From: an uncultured Opitutaceae bacterium
GTDB taxonomy: Bacteria; Verrucomicrobiota; Verrucomicrobiia; Opitutales; Opitutaceae
Length of the DNA stretch: 52,606 nucleotides
Reading direction: 5' to 3'
Assembly (NCBI GenBank): GCA_903890485.1
Contig: CAITBM010000068.1
Span: 1 to 52,606, forward strand
The notes below the pieces were generated by a model that saw nothing but the letters and a program-made list of their open reading frames with translations, made no database searches and was not told the origin of the DNA. How positions within the stretch are numbered: the first letter of the stretch is position 1; every line of letters starts with the position of its first letter. Position numbers and translations under genes: made by a program. Positions 1 to 7,897 of the stretch are shown here, in pieces.

Positions 1-779
1 ACCAACGGCAGGTCGGCCTCGTTTCGAAGATAAATCTTGAAATGTCTTTTGCACGCTGCGCCCGATCCCAGGTGGGCGCCCAAGCCGCAGGCCTCGAAAA
101 TGAGCCGCAAGTTTTCAAAAGTGCAGTCGACCTGGCGGGCCGTGTCGCCGGGCGCGATGGTTTCGTTTCCCTTTACCGAAGAGGTTCCCGAGATGTAGGC
201 GTCTAGGGTCCCTGCCCCGCTGACTACCGTGGCGCGGGAAAAGCTGGGAGATCGGGGGCCGTGCTCCTGGGGGTACTCGTAGGCGGGAAGCTGGCTCGGG
301 TTCTCATGGTGGCGAACCGGACTATCGCCCGCCAGGAAGACCACCCTCAGGATATCCCCGGCGGTTCCGACGGCCGATGCCGCCGGAAGGATACGGGTGA
401 ATCCGCGGCCGAAAGCGGCCTCAAAAGCAATCGATCGGCCTAGGCAGAATGCCCTGTAATTCTCGAGACCCCCGGGACCGGTCCCGTTTATATCAGGGAC
501 AAAATTCCATATGCGGTGGAGCGTAAGATGGCCTGAAGAGCGGAGAAGTGCACTGTATACCTCCTGCGTTGCACCCTCGAGGTCCCCCGGCCGTTCGACC
601 TCCGCATAGCCCGCCATGGTTGTGCTGGTCTTCCAAATCCAAAGGGGGCCGGTACGCTCCGGTGATCCCACACCCCTAACGAGTGCCTCGAACCTATCGC
701 CGCAGAGCAGCGGCAGACCTGTGGCCACAAGGCCCCCGTCGGGTTGGCCTATCCCGCCCAGGTCAAATTGCACGATCAT
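1..779 (-). CDS. FkbO/Hyg5/XanB2-type chorismatase, 5' part only (runs off left edge)
   Basis: An open frame runs without a stop from 779 to the window edge (259 codons). The protein has the look of the chorismatase family that cleaves chorismate to pyruvate plus a hydroxybenzoate or dihydroxycyclohexadienoate: RIWNFVPDIN, ENYRAFC, LPAASAVGT, NPSQLPAYEYP, HGPRSPSFSRA, YISGTSSVKGNET, and a RidA-like tail with KIYLRNEADLP. About 260 residues are visible and the family is roughly 330-350 long, so only the C-terminus is missing. The start could be ATG at 779 or GTG at 773; GAGGAG at 786-781 sits 7 nt before the GTG and only 1 nt before the ATG, which favours GTG. In Xanthomonas XanB2 makes 3- and 4-hydroxybenzoate for aryl-polyene pigment and ubiquinone. 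The product type cannot be told from this fragment. It is divergent from the deacetylase at 914. Confidence 0.8.
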   Translation of the reverse strand, partial: MIVQFDLGGIGQPDGGLVATGLPLLCGDRFEALVRGVGSPERTGPLWIWKTSTTMAGYAEVERPGDLEGATQEVYSALLRSSGHLTLHRIWNFVPDINGTGPGGLENYRAFCLGRSIAFEAAFGRGFTRILPAASAVGTAGDILRVVFLAGDSPVRHHENPSQLPAYEYPQEHGPRSPSFSRATVVSGAGTLDAYISGTSSVKGNETIAPGDTARQVDCTFENLRLIFEACGLGAHLGSGAACKRHFKIYLRNEADLPL

Positions 780-913
780 GCTCCTCGACCTACGCCCACT
801 GCGGCTTCGCTCACAAGCAATTTCCGGCTTGGTATTCGGGACTGCTGGTCCCTACGGTGTGCCGCGTTGCATGCCCAAAACCACGACCCCTGCAGAGGAC
901 CGATAGACCTGCC

Positions 914-1699
914 GTGAAGCTGTGGCTCAAGGTCGTACTGGGTTTTAAGGTCTGCGCGGCAGCGCTGTGGATCCTAGGCGACCCCCACGTCGCCCTCATT
1001 GTCTTTTTCTTACCCGACCCGTGGGTATTCCTCCAATTTGTTCTGCCGAGGCAGCAGGCGTTCCGGCCGGCGGCGACCGTGTTTGAGACGCCACGGCGGG
1101 AGGTTTGGCTCACCATTGACGACGGCCCCGATCCGAAAAGCACGCCCAAGGTCCTCGAGCTCCTTCGTTGGCACCGGGCCAAGGCCACATTCTTCGTGGT
1201 CGGAAGGCAGGTCGAGAAACATCCGGAACTGGCGCGCCAAATCGTCGCCGAGGGGCACACTATTGGAAACCACACCCATACCCACCCTTCGTGGAGCTTC
1301 TGGTCCGCGTTCCCCAGCAGAACTGCAGCCGAGATCGACGGATGCGTGGGGGCGCTCCTCTTGGCCGATGCTCCCTTCGAGCACTACTTCCGACCGCCGG
1401 TCGGGGTGCGCAATCCCTTCCTGGCGGGCGAACTTGCGGCGAGGGGAATGGTGCTGGTCCTGTGGGAGGCGCGCGGCCTGGACGGTGGCAGGCGTGCGCC
1501 AGCGGCTGCGCTCAGGAGCATCGCCGGACAGATACGCCCCGGAGGAATACTCCTCTCCCATGAGGCGGGAATCCGTCCCGAGCAGCGTCTCGAATTCGTG
1601 ACGCTACTGCTTGAGCACCTCTCCAACGAGGGCTACGCGTGCGTCTTGCCCGAAAGAGGCTCGCTCAGGCAATCCCGCGCCACCCTACCTGACGCTTAG
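914..1699 (+). CDS. Polysaccharide deacetylase (NodB domain), membrane-anchored
   Basis: 261 residues from a GTG start. One or two hydrophobic N-terminal segments (about residues 4-45) precede a NodB/CE4 domain. Motif 1 is TIDDGPDP (D69, D70), motif 2 is GNHTHTH (H120 and H124 as metal ligands), motif 3 is FRPPVGVRNP, motif 4 lies around WEARGLDGG and motif 5 is GGILLSHEAG. The metal site therefore looks intact. A longer open frame extends upstream, but the conserved hydrophobic N-terminus begins at the GTG and the upstream codons are low complexity. A purine-rich GAGGA lies 13 nt upstream. Family members remove N- or O-acetyl groups from glycans or small amide/ester substrates; the substrate here is unknown. 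Divergent placement next to a chorismatase may mean a shared pigment or cell-envelope role (inference). Confidence 0.8.
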   Translation: MKLWLKVVLGFKVCAAALWILGDPHVALIVFFLPDPWVFLQFVLPRQQAFRPAATVFETPRREVWLTIDDGPDPKSTPKVLELLRWHRAKATFFVVGRQVEKHPELARQIVAEGHTIGNHTHTHPSWSFWSAFPSRTAAEIDGCVGALLLADAPFEHYFRPPVGVRNPFLAGELAARGMVLVLWEARGLDGGRRAPAAALRSIAGQIRPGGILLSHEAGIRPEQRLEFVTLLLEHLSNEGYACVLPERGSLRQSRATLPDA

Positions 1700-1735
1700 T
1701 TTCGCGATCAGGACGTCGGCCGACGACCGCCCGAC

Positions 1736-2599
1736 CTACGGAGACTCATCCTCTCGCATCTTGAAGGTCATGACGACCGTCTCGCTTCGCCCGTCCGGGC
1801 GGGCGCCGATAGAATGGGTGTGCTCACAGGCGTCGAGCACCGAGCGGTCGAAGTCAGGGTTGCCTGAGGAGTGCGCGATGCGGACGTGGGAAAGCGAGCC
1901 GTCGATCGCGACCATGAACTCCACCTTCGCCACGAGGCTGTCGCTCACGCCCTCCGGGGGGTTGTGATTCTCCTTAATGCGGGCCTTCAACAGGGAAAAG
2001 TAAGCCTCGAGCTCGCTGCCTTCCTCGCGGGTCAGTGCCTTGCCCCCGGCTCCGCCGGTCTTGTTCTTGGTTGATCCCCCGATCACCCCCTCCCTGATCC
2101 CCTCGGCGTCGACATGGGAGACCTTGCCTCCGGCCTTTGCCGCGGCCTGCTGCTTTAGGAATTCCTCCTGGGTGATCCGTTTCTGCTCGGCCTCCTTCTC
2201 CTTCTTGTAGCGCTCCTCGAGGCGTCTTTCGCGTCGCGCCTCGACCCGCTTGAGTTCAGCAACCATGTCGACCGGCTTGGCTGGTTTTGCCGGCTTTGGA
2301 GGTGCAGGCACGGCTTCCATGGGGGCGGATTGAATGGGCGGAGCCTCAGCCGGGGCCGGCGTGGGAATGGGTTCCGCGCGCGTAACCGGGGGCGTATCGA
2401 GTTTGATACCCCCGGGACTTCCGAGTGCAGGCGCCTCCGTGGCGGCGTAGTTGTCCCCGGCGCCCGCTACGAGCTCCAGGATCTTCGGGTTGTCATCGCT
2501 AATCTTCGTCGCCGCGTAGCTGAAAAACAGGATGAGTCCCGCGGCTGCGCCGTGGATCAGCACGGAGATTCCGTATGCTCCGGGGGACGTTGCGCTCAT
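1736..2599 (-). CDS. TonB/TolA-type energy transducer
   Basis: 287 residues. A single hydrophobic segment (about residues 8-28) is followed by a Pro/Ala/Lys-rich region (about 70-110) and a charged probable coiled coil (about 110-150, rich in Lys, Glu and Arg) that would span the periplasm. The C-terminal ~80 residues resemble the TonB/TolA C-terminal fold, with EFMVAIDGSLSHVRIAHSSG and FDRSVLDACE. It overlaps the upstream exbD-like gene by 4 bp (ATGA), so the three genes form one unit transferring proton-motive force to the outer membrane. The long charged linker is more TolA-like than the short TonB linker, so it could serve either a Tol-Pal or a Ton system; no receptor or pal gene is present here to decide. 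Confidence 0.82.
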   Translation of the reverse strand: MSATSPGAYGISVLIHGAAAGLILFFSYAATKISDDNPKILELVAGAGDNYAATEAPALGSPGGIKLDTPPVTRAEPIPTPAPAEAPPIQSAPMEAVPAPPKPAKPAKPVDMVAELKRVEARRERRLEERYKKEKEAEQKRITQEEFLKQQAAAKAGGKVSHVDAEGIREGVIGGSTKNKTGGAGGKALTREEGSELEAYFSLLKARIKENHNPPEGVSDSLVAKVEFMVAIDGSLSHVRIAHSSGNPDFDRSVLDACEHTHSIGARPDGRSETVVMTFKMREDESP

Positions 2600-3030
2600 T
2601 TAGAGGCGGCTTGGGTGTCGAAGGTGAACTTTAGCAGGTTGGCCTTCTTCAATTCATCCATCAAGGCGACGATCTTCTCGTACGGGACATGGGCATCGCC
2701 GCGGATGCGAATGACCGGCGGCTTCGCCTCAAGTCCGTAGACGTGGAAGCGGGTGCGAAGCTCGGCCAGGCCTACCGGTTTCGGATTGGCGTCGACGTAG
2801 GTGTTGCCCTTTGCGTCGATCGAGATCGCGACAAAATGCGCGCTCTTGTCGACATTCTGCTGCGCGCTCTTGGACTCGGCTGGCAGGTTGACCGGGATCG
2901 TCTGCTCCTGGGTGACCTGGGTCGTGATCATAAAGATGATCAGAAGCGTAAACCCCAGGTCGATCAGGTTCGTCACATTCAATTCAGCGATCGGATGCGA
3001 CTGACGGGGTCTGCGGAATGTACGGGCCAT
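2596..3030 (-). CDS. ExbD/TolR-type biopolymer transport protein
   Basis: 144 residues. It has a short cytoplasmic N-terminus with AELNVTNLIDL, a single transmembrane helix (about residues 22-42) containing the conserved Asp of the family in NLIDLGFTLL, and a periplasmic domain of about 100 residues with VIRIRGDAHVPYEKI. This Asp carries protons through the ExbB/ExbD or TolQ/TolR stator. The gene follows the ExbB-like gene by 18 bp and overlaps the TonB-like gene by 4 bp. ExbD and TolR cannot be separated reliably by sequence alone. Confidence 0.88.
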   Translation of the reverse strand: MARTFRRPRQSHPIAELNVTNLIDLGFTLLIIFMITTQVTQEQTIPVNLPAESKSAQQNVDKSAHFVAISIDAKGNTYVDANPKPVGLAELRTRFHVYGLEAKPPVIRIRGDAHVPYEKIVALMDELKKANLLKFTFDTQAASK

Positions 3031-3048
3031 GGGGGTCTTCTCCCGCGA

Positions 3049-3747
3049 TTACGTCGACTCGAGCTCGATCCTGTCGGCCAGCGAGCTGGCGTAGTTCTCA
3101 AGCTCCGTGATCAGGCGCTTGGTGGAGGCGAAGAGCATGTTGTAGCCGAAGAGGCTCGGGATCGCGACCAACAGGCCGGAAATCGTCGTGAGGAGGGCCG
3201 CAGAGACGCCCGGCGCAAGGGTCTGGATGCTCGCCGTCTGCTGGACAGACACGGCGCTGAACGCATCCATAACGCCCCAGACCGTGCCTAGAAGGCCCAG
3301 GAACGGGGCGCCCGAGACGACAGAGGCCAGAAAGATCATGTTGGACTCATAGCGCAGGGTCTGGCGGGCCAGGGCGCGCTGGAGTGCGTTCTCGGCGTGC
3401 TCCAGCCGGAACCTGGAGTTGTCCAGTCCCTTCTCCTTGCCGATGGCGGCCGCCCGCCAGTAGGCCTCCACGGCGTCGCTAAGGAGGTCGGCGTACGGGA
3501 TGTCCCGTCGCTCTCTAAGGGATTCGGGCAGGTCCAGGAGGTTCTTTTGGTCGCGCAGGTGCCGCTCAAACTGGTGGTTAAGGCGGCGGATCGAGTTGAG
3601 CTCGCTGCGCTTGCCAAACATCACGGCCCAGGCGATCACGCTGCCCACGGCGAGGCCTCCGGTTATGGTCTGACCCACCGGGTCGCAGTGCTGGAACACC
3701 TCGATGATATTAGCGGAAGCAAAAAGGGGGACGAAATGCGCGAACAT
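3049..3747 (-). CDS. ExbB/TolQ/MotA-type proton channel protein
   Basis: 232 residues with three hydrophobic segments: about 28-45, 135-160 and 180-205. The last two hold the family signature VSGAPFLGLLGTVWGVMDAF and APGVSAALLTTISGLLVAIPSLF, which form the pentameric channel around the ExbD helices. It is the first gene of the three-gene energy-transduction unit and is divergent from tmk, with about 90 bp between the two starts. The long cytoplasmic segment between TM1 and TM2 is typical of the family. Confidence 0.9.
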   Translation of the reverse strand: MFAHFVPLFASANIIEVFQHCDPVGQTITGGLAVGSVIAWAVMFGKRSELNSIRRLNHQFERHLRDQKNLLDLPESLRERRDIPYADLLSDAVEAYWRAAAIGKEKGLDNSRFRLEHAENALQRALARQTLRYESNMIFLASVVSGAPFLGLLGTVWGVMDAFSAVSVQQTASIQTLAPGVSAALLTTISGLLVAIPSLFGYNMLFASTKRLITELENYASSLADRIELEST

Positions 3748-3838
3748 GTGCCCAGAGTTGAAGGTTTTTCATGATTCGTCCAATGGATTTCAAAGCGTCC
3801 TCGCCAAATGCGCCCGTTTTGGCCAATTTGATGCCGAC

Positions 3839-4486
3839 ATGGTCCTGAAGTCCAAACACACCGGGAAGCTCATTTCATTCGAGGGGTCGGAGGGAAGCGG
3901 CAAGACCTCTCAGATAGCCCGCCTTGTCGAGCGGCTCCAGAAGATGAAGCGCGATGTCGTGACGGTCCGCGAGCCGGGCGGAACCGAAATCGGCGAGCAA
4001 ATCCGCAATATCATCGTCCACAATTCCAAGGGTGACGAGATGTGCCCTGAGACTGAGCTCCTTCTCTTTGCCGCAGCCCGAGCCCAGCTGGTCCGCGAAA
4101 TCATCGCGCCAGCCCTCATGCGTGGGGCCATCGTCTTGAGCGACCGGTACTTGGACTCCTCCACGGTCTACCAGGGGATTGGCCGCAACCTGGCGGCTGA
4201 CCCGGTGGCCCAGATCAACCGGTTCGCCGTGGGCAATGTGATGCCCAATCTCACCATCGTGATCGACGTTCCGACGGAGGTCGGGCTGGCCCGTATCCGC
4301 CAGAGGGCATCGGACCTGCCGGACCGCATGGAGCGAGAGAATATCGACTTCTACGACAAGATTAGGGAGGGCTATCTGGTCCTCGCCAAGGGCCTGCCGG
4401 AGCGCTTCTTCGTGGTTGACGGCAAGGCGGATGCGGCAAGCACCGAAAAGCGGGTTTGGGAAGCGGTGAAGCCTCTGGTTTCTTGA
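3839..4486 (+). CDS. tmk: Thymidylate kinase
   Basis: 215 residues, normal for the family. Phosphorylates dTMP to dTDP with ATP. The P-loop is FEGSEGSGKT (about residues 14-23), the dTMP-site motif is DRYLDSSTVYQG, and the LID region with RQRASDLPDRME follows. The frame is open further upstream, but ATG at 3839 gives the usual MVLKSKHTGKLISFEG N-terminus and avoids running into the divergent exbB gene. The stop codon overlaps the holB start (TGATG at 4484-4488), so the two are translationally coupled. The tmk-holB pairing is common in bacteria. Confidence 0.95.
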   Translation: MVLKSKHTGKLISFEGSEGSGKTSQIARLVERLQKMKRDVVTVREPGGTEIGEQIRNIIVHNSKGDEMCPETELLLFAAARAQLVREIIAPALMRGAIVLSDRYLDSSTVYQGIGRNLAADPVAQINRFAVGNVMPNLTIVIDVPTEVGLARIRQRASDLPDRMERENIDFYDKIREGYLVLAKGLPERFFVVDGKADAASTEKRVWEAVKPLVS

Positions 4487-5448
4487 TGACTTCCGCCTCG
4501 GTCCCTTGGCCAACGGCGCTGGTGGGCACACCGGCCGTGTCGGTGATCGAGAATGCGATCGAGAAACGGCGCCTTTCGCACAGCCTGCTGCTTGCGGGCG
4601 ATGACTCCGAGATGCTCGCCGCAGCGGCCCTGGCCCTTGCCGACCGGCTGCTCAACCGCGGCACAAAGGTCCCGAGCCCCTACCCTCCCGAGCGCCATCC
4701 CGACTGTTTTCTCGTCCGGCCCGCGGGCCGCTCACGCTCCATTTCGGCGGCTGCCATCAGGGACCTGATCGGGCTGATCAACGTTTCGCCCAGCGTGTCT
4801 AAGTACAAGGTTGTGATCCTGCACGACGCCGACCGGATGAACGCCGCCGCGGCCAACATCCTGCTGAAGACGCTCGAGGAACCCCCCGCCAACACGACCA
4901 TCCTCCTTTTGACGGGAAGGCCGCACGCGCTTTTGCCCACGATCCGCAGCCGGGTCCTGCACTTCAGGTTCCCGGGTGTGGCCACGCGGGTCCCCGCAGA
5001 AGGATGGGAATCCTGGATTGTGGACTACCGGGCCTGGCTTGAAAGGCTTGGGCAAGGCGTTGCCGCCGGCCGCGGTGCCGCCGATGGTGTCTTTGGACTC
5101 TACGGACTAGTGGCGCGCTTTGGGGTGATTCTCGACACGGCTTCAGCCGCCGAGACCACGCGGCGCAAGGCGGCCCTGCCGGAGGGCCTCGAGGACGAGG
5201 AGATCGCCGCAATCGAGGTGGAGATCTCGGTGGGGCTGAGGCTTCGCATGTTCGCCGGGATTGAGGAGGCGACACGCGAGCATGCCTTGAAGCTCCTGCG
5301 CTCCGGGGAGGCCGAGGCACGCAAGCCGCTGATCGCTGCGACTGACGCGCTGGAACGCGCGGCCGGGCTGCTCCGCGTGAACCTGAACGAATCAGCAGCC
5401 CTCGAGGACTTCCTCCTGGCGTCGCTCAGGATTTGGACGAAGCGCTGA
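4486..5448 (+). CDS. holB: DNA polymerase III delta-prime subunit
   Basis: 320 residues. Delta-prime is part of the clamp-loader complex. The AAA+ fold is recognised from RLSHSLLLAG, an Asp-containing segment VVILHDADRMNAAAANILLKTLEEPP (sensor region with the SRC-like IRSRVLHFRF), and the position directly after tmk. The N-terminal P-loop region is degenerate and there is no cluster of four cysteines, so the zinc module of the E. coli protein is absent; degenerate ATP sites are normal for delta-prime. I chose ATG 4486 because it overlaps the tmk stop and gives the conserved beginning. Its 3' end overlaps the convergent ROK kinase gene by 23 bp. Confidence 0.88.
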   Translation: MTSASVPWPTALVGTPAVSVIENAIEKRRLSHSLLLAGDDSEMLAAAALALADRLLNRGTKVPSPYPPERHPDCFLVRPAGRSRSISAAAIRDLIGLINVSPSVSKYKVVILHDADRMNAAAANILLKTLEEPPANTTILLLTGRPHALLPTIRSRVLHFRFPGVATRVPAEGWESWIVDYRAWLERLGQGVAAGRGAADGVFGLYGLVARFGVILDTASAAETTRRKAALPEGLEDEEIAAIEVEISVGLRLRMFAGIEEATREHALKLLRSGEAEARKPLIAATDALERAAGLLRVNLNESAALEDFLLASLRIWTKR

Positions 5449-6334
5449 GGAGAGCCGCGCCAAAGACGCCCGCGCTGTCGCCGAGCGTTGGGCGCAGGAA
5501 CTCCGTACGGATCTCGGTATTGAAGAGGTACTTTAGAACGGCCTTTCGGGTGCTCGCCTCATAGAGAAGGTCAATATTGCCGACCCCGCCTCCGACGATG
5601 ATGGCGTCAGGGTCAAGAATGTTGATGACTGCCGCGATGGCTTCGCCAAATTTTGACTGGAGCCGGCGCAGTGTGGCCCTGGCGGCGGCCTCCCCCGCGG
5701 CAGCGCGGCTCACAATTTCCTGCATGCGTGCAGCGCGGCCGGTCAGGTTCTTGTAGTGGCGCTCGAGGTATGGCCCGGAGATCACGGTCTCAATGCAGCC
5801 CCTGCGTCCGCAGTAGCAGGGAGTTCTTTCGCCGCGAAGCGGGTTGTGGCCCCATTCGCCGGCGATTCCGTGAATTCCATCCAGCACGTTCCCGTCAACC
5901 ACGATGCCGCCGCCACAGCCGGTGCCGAGGATCAGGCCCACGACCACTTTGCGGTTACGTCCCGCCCCGAAACGGGCCTCAGCCAGCGCAAAGCAGTTGG
6001 CATCGTTTGCCATGCGGGGCTCGACTCCCAGGGCCTTGGCCAGGTCGCTTCGCAGCGGCCGGCCATTGAGGCACGTCGTGTTTGAGTTCTTCTGCACGCC
6101 GCTTATGGGGTCGATGACTCCTGGGCTTCCGATGCCGATCACTGGCGGGCGCTTCTCCCCGGACTCCTTCTCGAGCATGCCGACCAGCTTCACCAGCTGG
6201 CCGATGACGTGGTCATAGCCCTTGCCGCCTTCCGTTGGCACGCGCAAACGGCACCTGGCGCGGTCGGGCTGTGCGGGATCCACCACCGCGCCCTCGATCT
6301 TAGTTCCGCCCAGATCAATGCCGAAAAGGCTCAT
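5426..6334 (-). CDS. ROK-family sugar kinase (glucokinase/fructokinase type)
   Basis: 302 residues. The ATP-binding motif DLGGTKIEG is at 7-15, the catalytic Asp is D111 in MANDANCFAL, and the GTGCGGGIV phosphate loop is at about 137-145. The ROK zinc site is WGHNP plus CYCGRRGC (H163, C173, C175, C180). This set fits glucose or fructose kinases rather than transcriptional ROK repressors, since there is no N-terminal helix-turn-helix. It lies 2 bp downstream of the GH1 beta-glucosidase, so glucose released in the cytoplasm would be phosphorylated directly (inference from context). Confidence 0.88.
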   Translation of the reverse strand: MSLFGIDLGGTKIEGAVVDPAQPDRARCRLRVPTEGGKGYDHVIGQLVKLVGMLEKESGEKRPPVIGIGSPGVIDPISGVQKNSNTTCLNGRPLRSDLAKALGVEPRMANDANCFALAEARFGAGRNRKVVVGLILGTGCGGGIVVDGNVLDGIHGIAGEWGHNPLRGERTPCYCGRRGCIETVISGPYLERHYKNLTGRAARMQEIVSRAAAGEAAARATLRRLQSKFGEAIAAVINILDPDAIIVGGGVGNIDLLYEASTRKAVLKYLFNTEIRTEFLRPTLGDSAGVFGAALLSASSKS

Positions 6335-6336
6335 CG

Positions 6337-7698
6337 CTAGACGATTCGGTTTAACTTGATAACCTCTGCGAAATACCGCGACGACAGCTTTGGCGTCCTG
6401 GCCTGGGTCTCAAAGTCCACGTGGACGATGCCAAAGCGCCGGGTGTAGCCGTCGGCCCACTCGTAGTTATCGAGGAGGGACCAGACGAAATAGCCCTTGA
6501 CGGGTACCCCGTCCTGGATGGCGCGCAGCAGCTCGCGCAGGTATCCCCGGAGGAAATCCCGGCGGTGCAGGTCGAGCACCTCATCGTTGACGACGGGCTC
6601 GTCATCGTAACCGCAGCCGTTCTCGGTCACGTAGATTTCCTTCGGGCCGTAGTTCTCGTGCGCGAGGCGAAGCCCCCAGTAGATGGCCTGCGGAGTGATC
6701 TTCAGCCACTTGCTGTCGGCCCGCGGGTAGCTGTCATGAGTGCCCAGGTCCTCGTACTTGGCTCCCGGGCACGCGCGCACGAAGAAACCCGTGTAGATAT
6801 TGAGCCCCAGGAAGTCGGTCGGGGCGCTGATGAGCTCGAAATCCCCGGGCTTCACCGTGGGGGCGTCCTTGCCCACGCGCGCGAGGTAGTCGGGCGAATA
6901 GCTCCCCCGGTAAATCGGGTCCAGGATATGCAGGTTGCGCTCGACGAACCACGCGTTCGCCGCGGCGATGTCCTTTTCGGTTTCAGTGACGGGGATCGGT
7001 GTGTCGCAATTGTCGGTGAGCCCGACCCGCGCGCCCTTGCCCCCATGTGCGCGCACCGCCCGGACACCGTGCCCGTGGCACAGGAGCGCGTTGTGGTAGG
7101 TCTCGTTCAGCTGCTGCGGTGAAACCGTCCGGCCCGGGGCGGCGTTCACCCGCGGACCGTAGGCAAGAATCGTGAAGCAGCGGATCTCGTTCAGCGTGAT
7201 CCAGTTCTTCACCTTGCCGCCGTACTCCTTGACGATCGTGTCCGCATAGGTGGCGAAAGCGTCAACGGTTACGCGGTCTGTCCAGCCCCCGCGGTCCTCG
7301 AGTGCCTGGGGAAGGTCCCAGTGGAACATCGTGACCCAAGGGGTGATCCCGTTCTCGGCGAGCGCGTCGAAGAGCCTGTGGTAGAAGTCGACCCCGGCTT
7401 GGTTCACGGGTCCGTCGCCCTTGGGGAAGATGCGCGGCCAGGCGATCGAAAGGCGGTAATTGCGGATCCCGAGGGAGCGCATGAGGGCGAAGTCCTCGCG
7501 GAATCGGTTGTAGTGGTCGCAGGCCACGTCCAAGGTGTCGCCTTTAAGAATTCTCCCGGGGATCCTGCAGTATCGGTCCCAAATGGACTCGCCTTTCCCG
7601 CCTGCGAAGGCGGCGCCTTCGATTTGGGGGGCAGCTGTGGCGGCGCCCCAGACGAACTGATCGGGAAACGTTGAGTTGGTGGTGGAGAGCGGCGGCAT
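6337..7698 (-). CDS. GH1 beta-glucosidase
   Basis: 453 residues, the usual GH1 length, with no signal peptide, so cytoplasmic. The N-terminus FVWGAATAAPQIEGA is characteristic. The catalytic acid/base is E171 in ITLNE and the nucleophile is E359 in YVTENG. FHWDLPQAL and the C-terminal WSLLDNYEWADGY region line the sugar site. It hydrolyses terminal beta-D-glucosyl residues of oligosaccharides such as cellobiose. It forms a two-gene operon with the ROK kinase downstream. The 200 bp between its start and the divergent ATPase gene contain two inverted repeats that may be operator sites. Confidence 0.93.
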   Translation of the reverse strand: MPPLSTTNSTFPDQFVWGAATAAPQIEGAAFAGGKGESIWDRYCRIPGRILKGDTLDVACDHYNRFREDFALMRSLGIRNYRLSIAWPRIFPKGDGPVNQAGVDFYHRLFDALAENGITPWVTMFHWDLPQALEDRGGWTDRVTVDAFATYADTIVKEYGGKVKNWITLNEIRCFTILAYGPRVNAAPGRTVSPQQLNETYHNALLCHGHGVRAVRAHGGKGARVGLTDNCDTPIPVTETEKDIAAANAWFVERNLHILDPIYRGSYSPDYLARVGKDAPTVKPGDFELISAPTDFLGLNIYTGFFVRACPGAKYEDLGTHDSYPRADSKWLKITPQAIYWGLRLAHENYGPKEIYVTENGCGYDDEPVVNDEVLDLHRRDFLRGYLRELLRAIQDGVPVKGYFVWSLLDNYEWADGYTRRFGIVHVDFETQARTPKLSSRYFAEVIKLNRIV

Positions 7699-7721
7699 TT
7701 GGCTGACTTGTGACCCCCATT

Positions 7722-7751
7722 GGGTGCGGCACGGGTGCTAGAGGCGCACCC
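7722..7751. promoter_or_regulatory. Inverted repeat in the GH1/ATPase divergent region
   Basis: GGGTGCG at 7722-7728 is the exact reverse complement of CGCACCC at 7745-7751, with 16 nt between. It lies 24 bp upstream of the GH1 start. It could be an operator or part of the GH1 leader; no known regulator motif is recognised. Confidence 0.35.
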
Positions 7752-7775
7752 GGCGACATGATAAGGGTTTATGGA

Positions 7776-7797
7776 AGGCAACTGTTTGGTGTTGCCT
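7776..7797. promoter_or_regulatory. Inverted repeat in the GH1/ATPase divergent region
   Basis: AGGCAAC at 7776-7782 and GTTGCCT at 7791-7797 are perfect inverted repeats with an 8-nt spacer, midway between the divergent GH1 and ATPase genes. This is a plausible operator or leader hairpin; there is no T-run on either strand. Confidence 0.35.
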
Positions 7798-7897
7798 GTG
7801 TGAGGCATTCGTTCTGTTTAGCGGGTAAATCGCTTGCAAGGCTCATTTTCCGTCGATCATGAGCTTTGCCATCCCAAGCGGTGCCTCATCCCCATTT

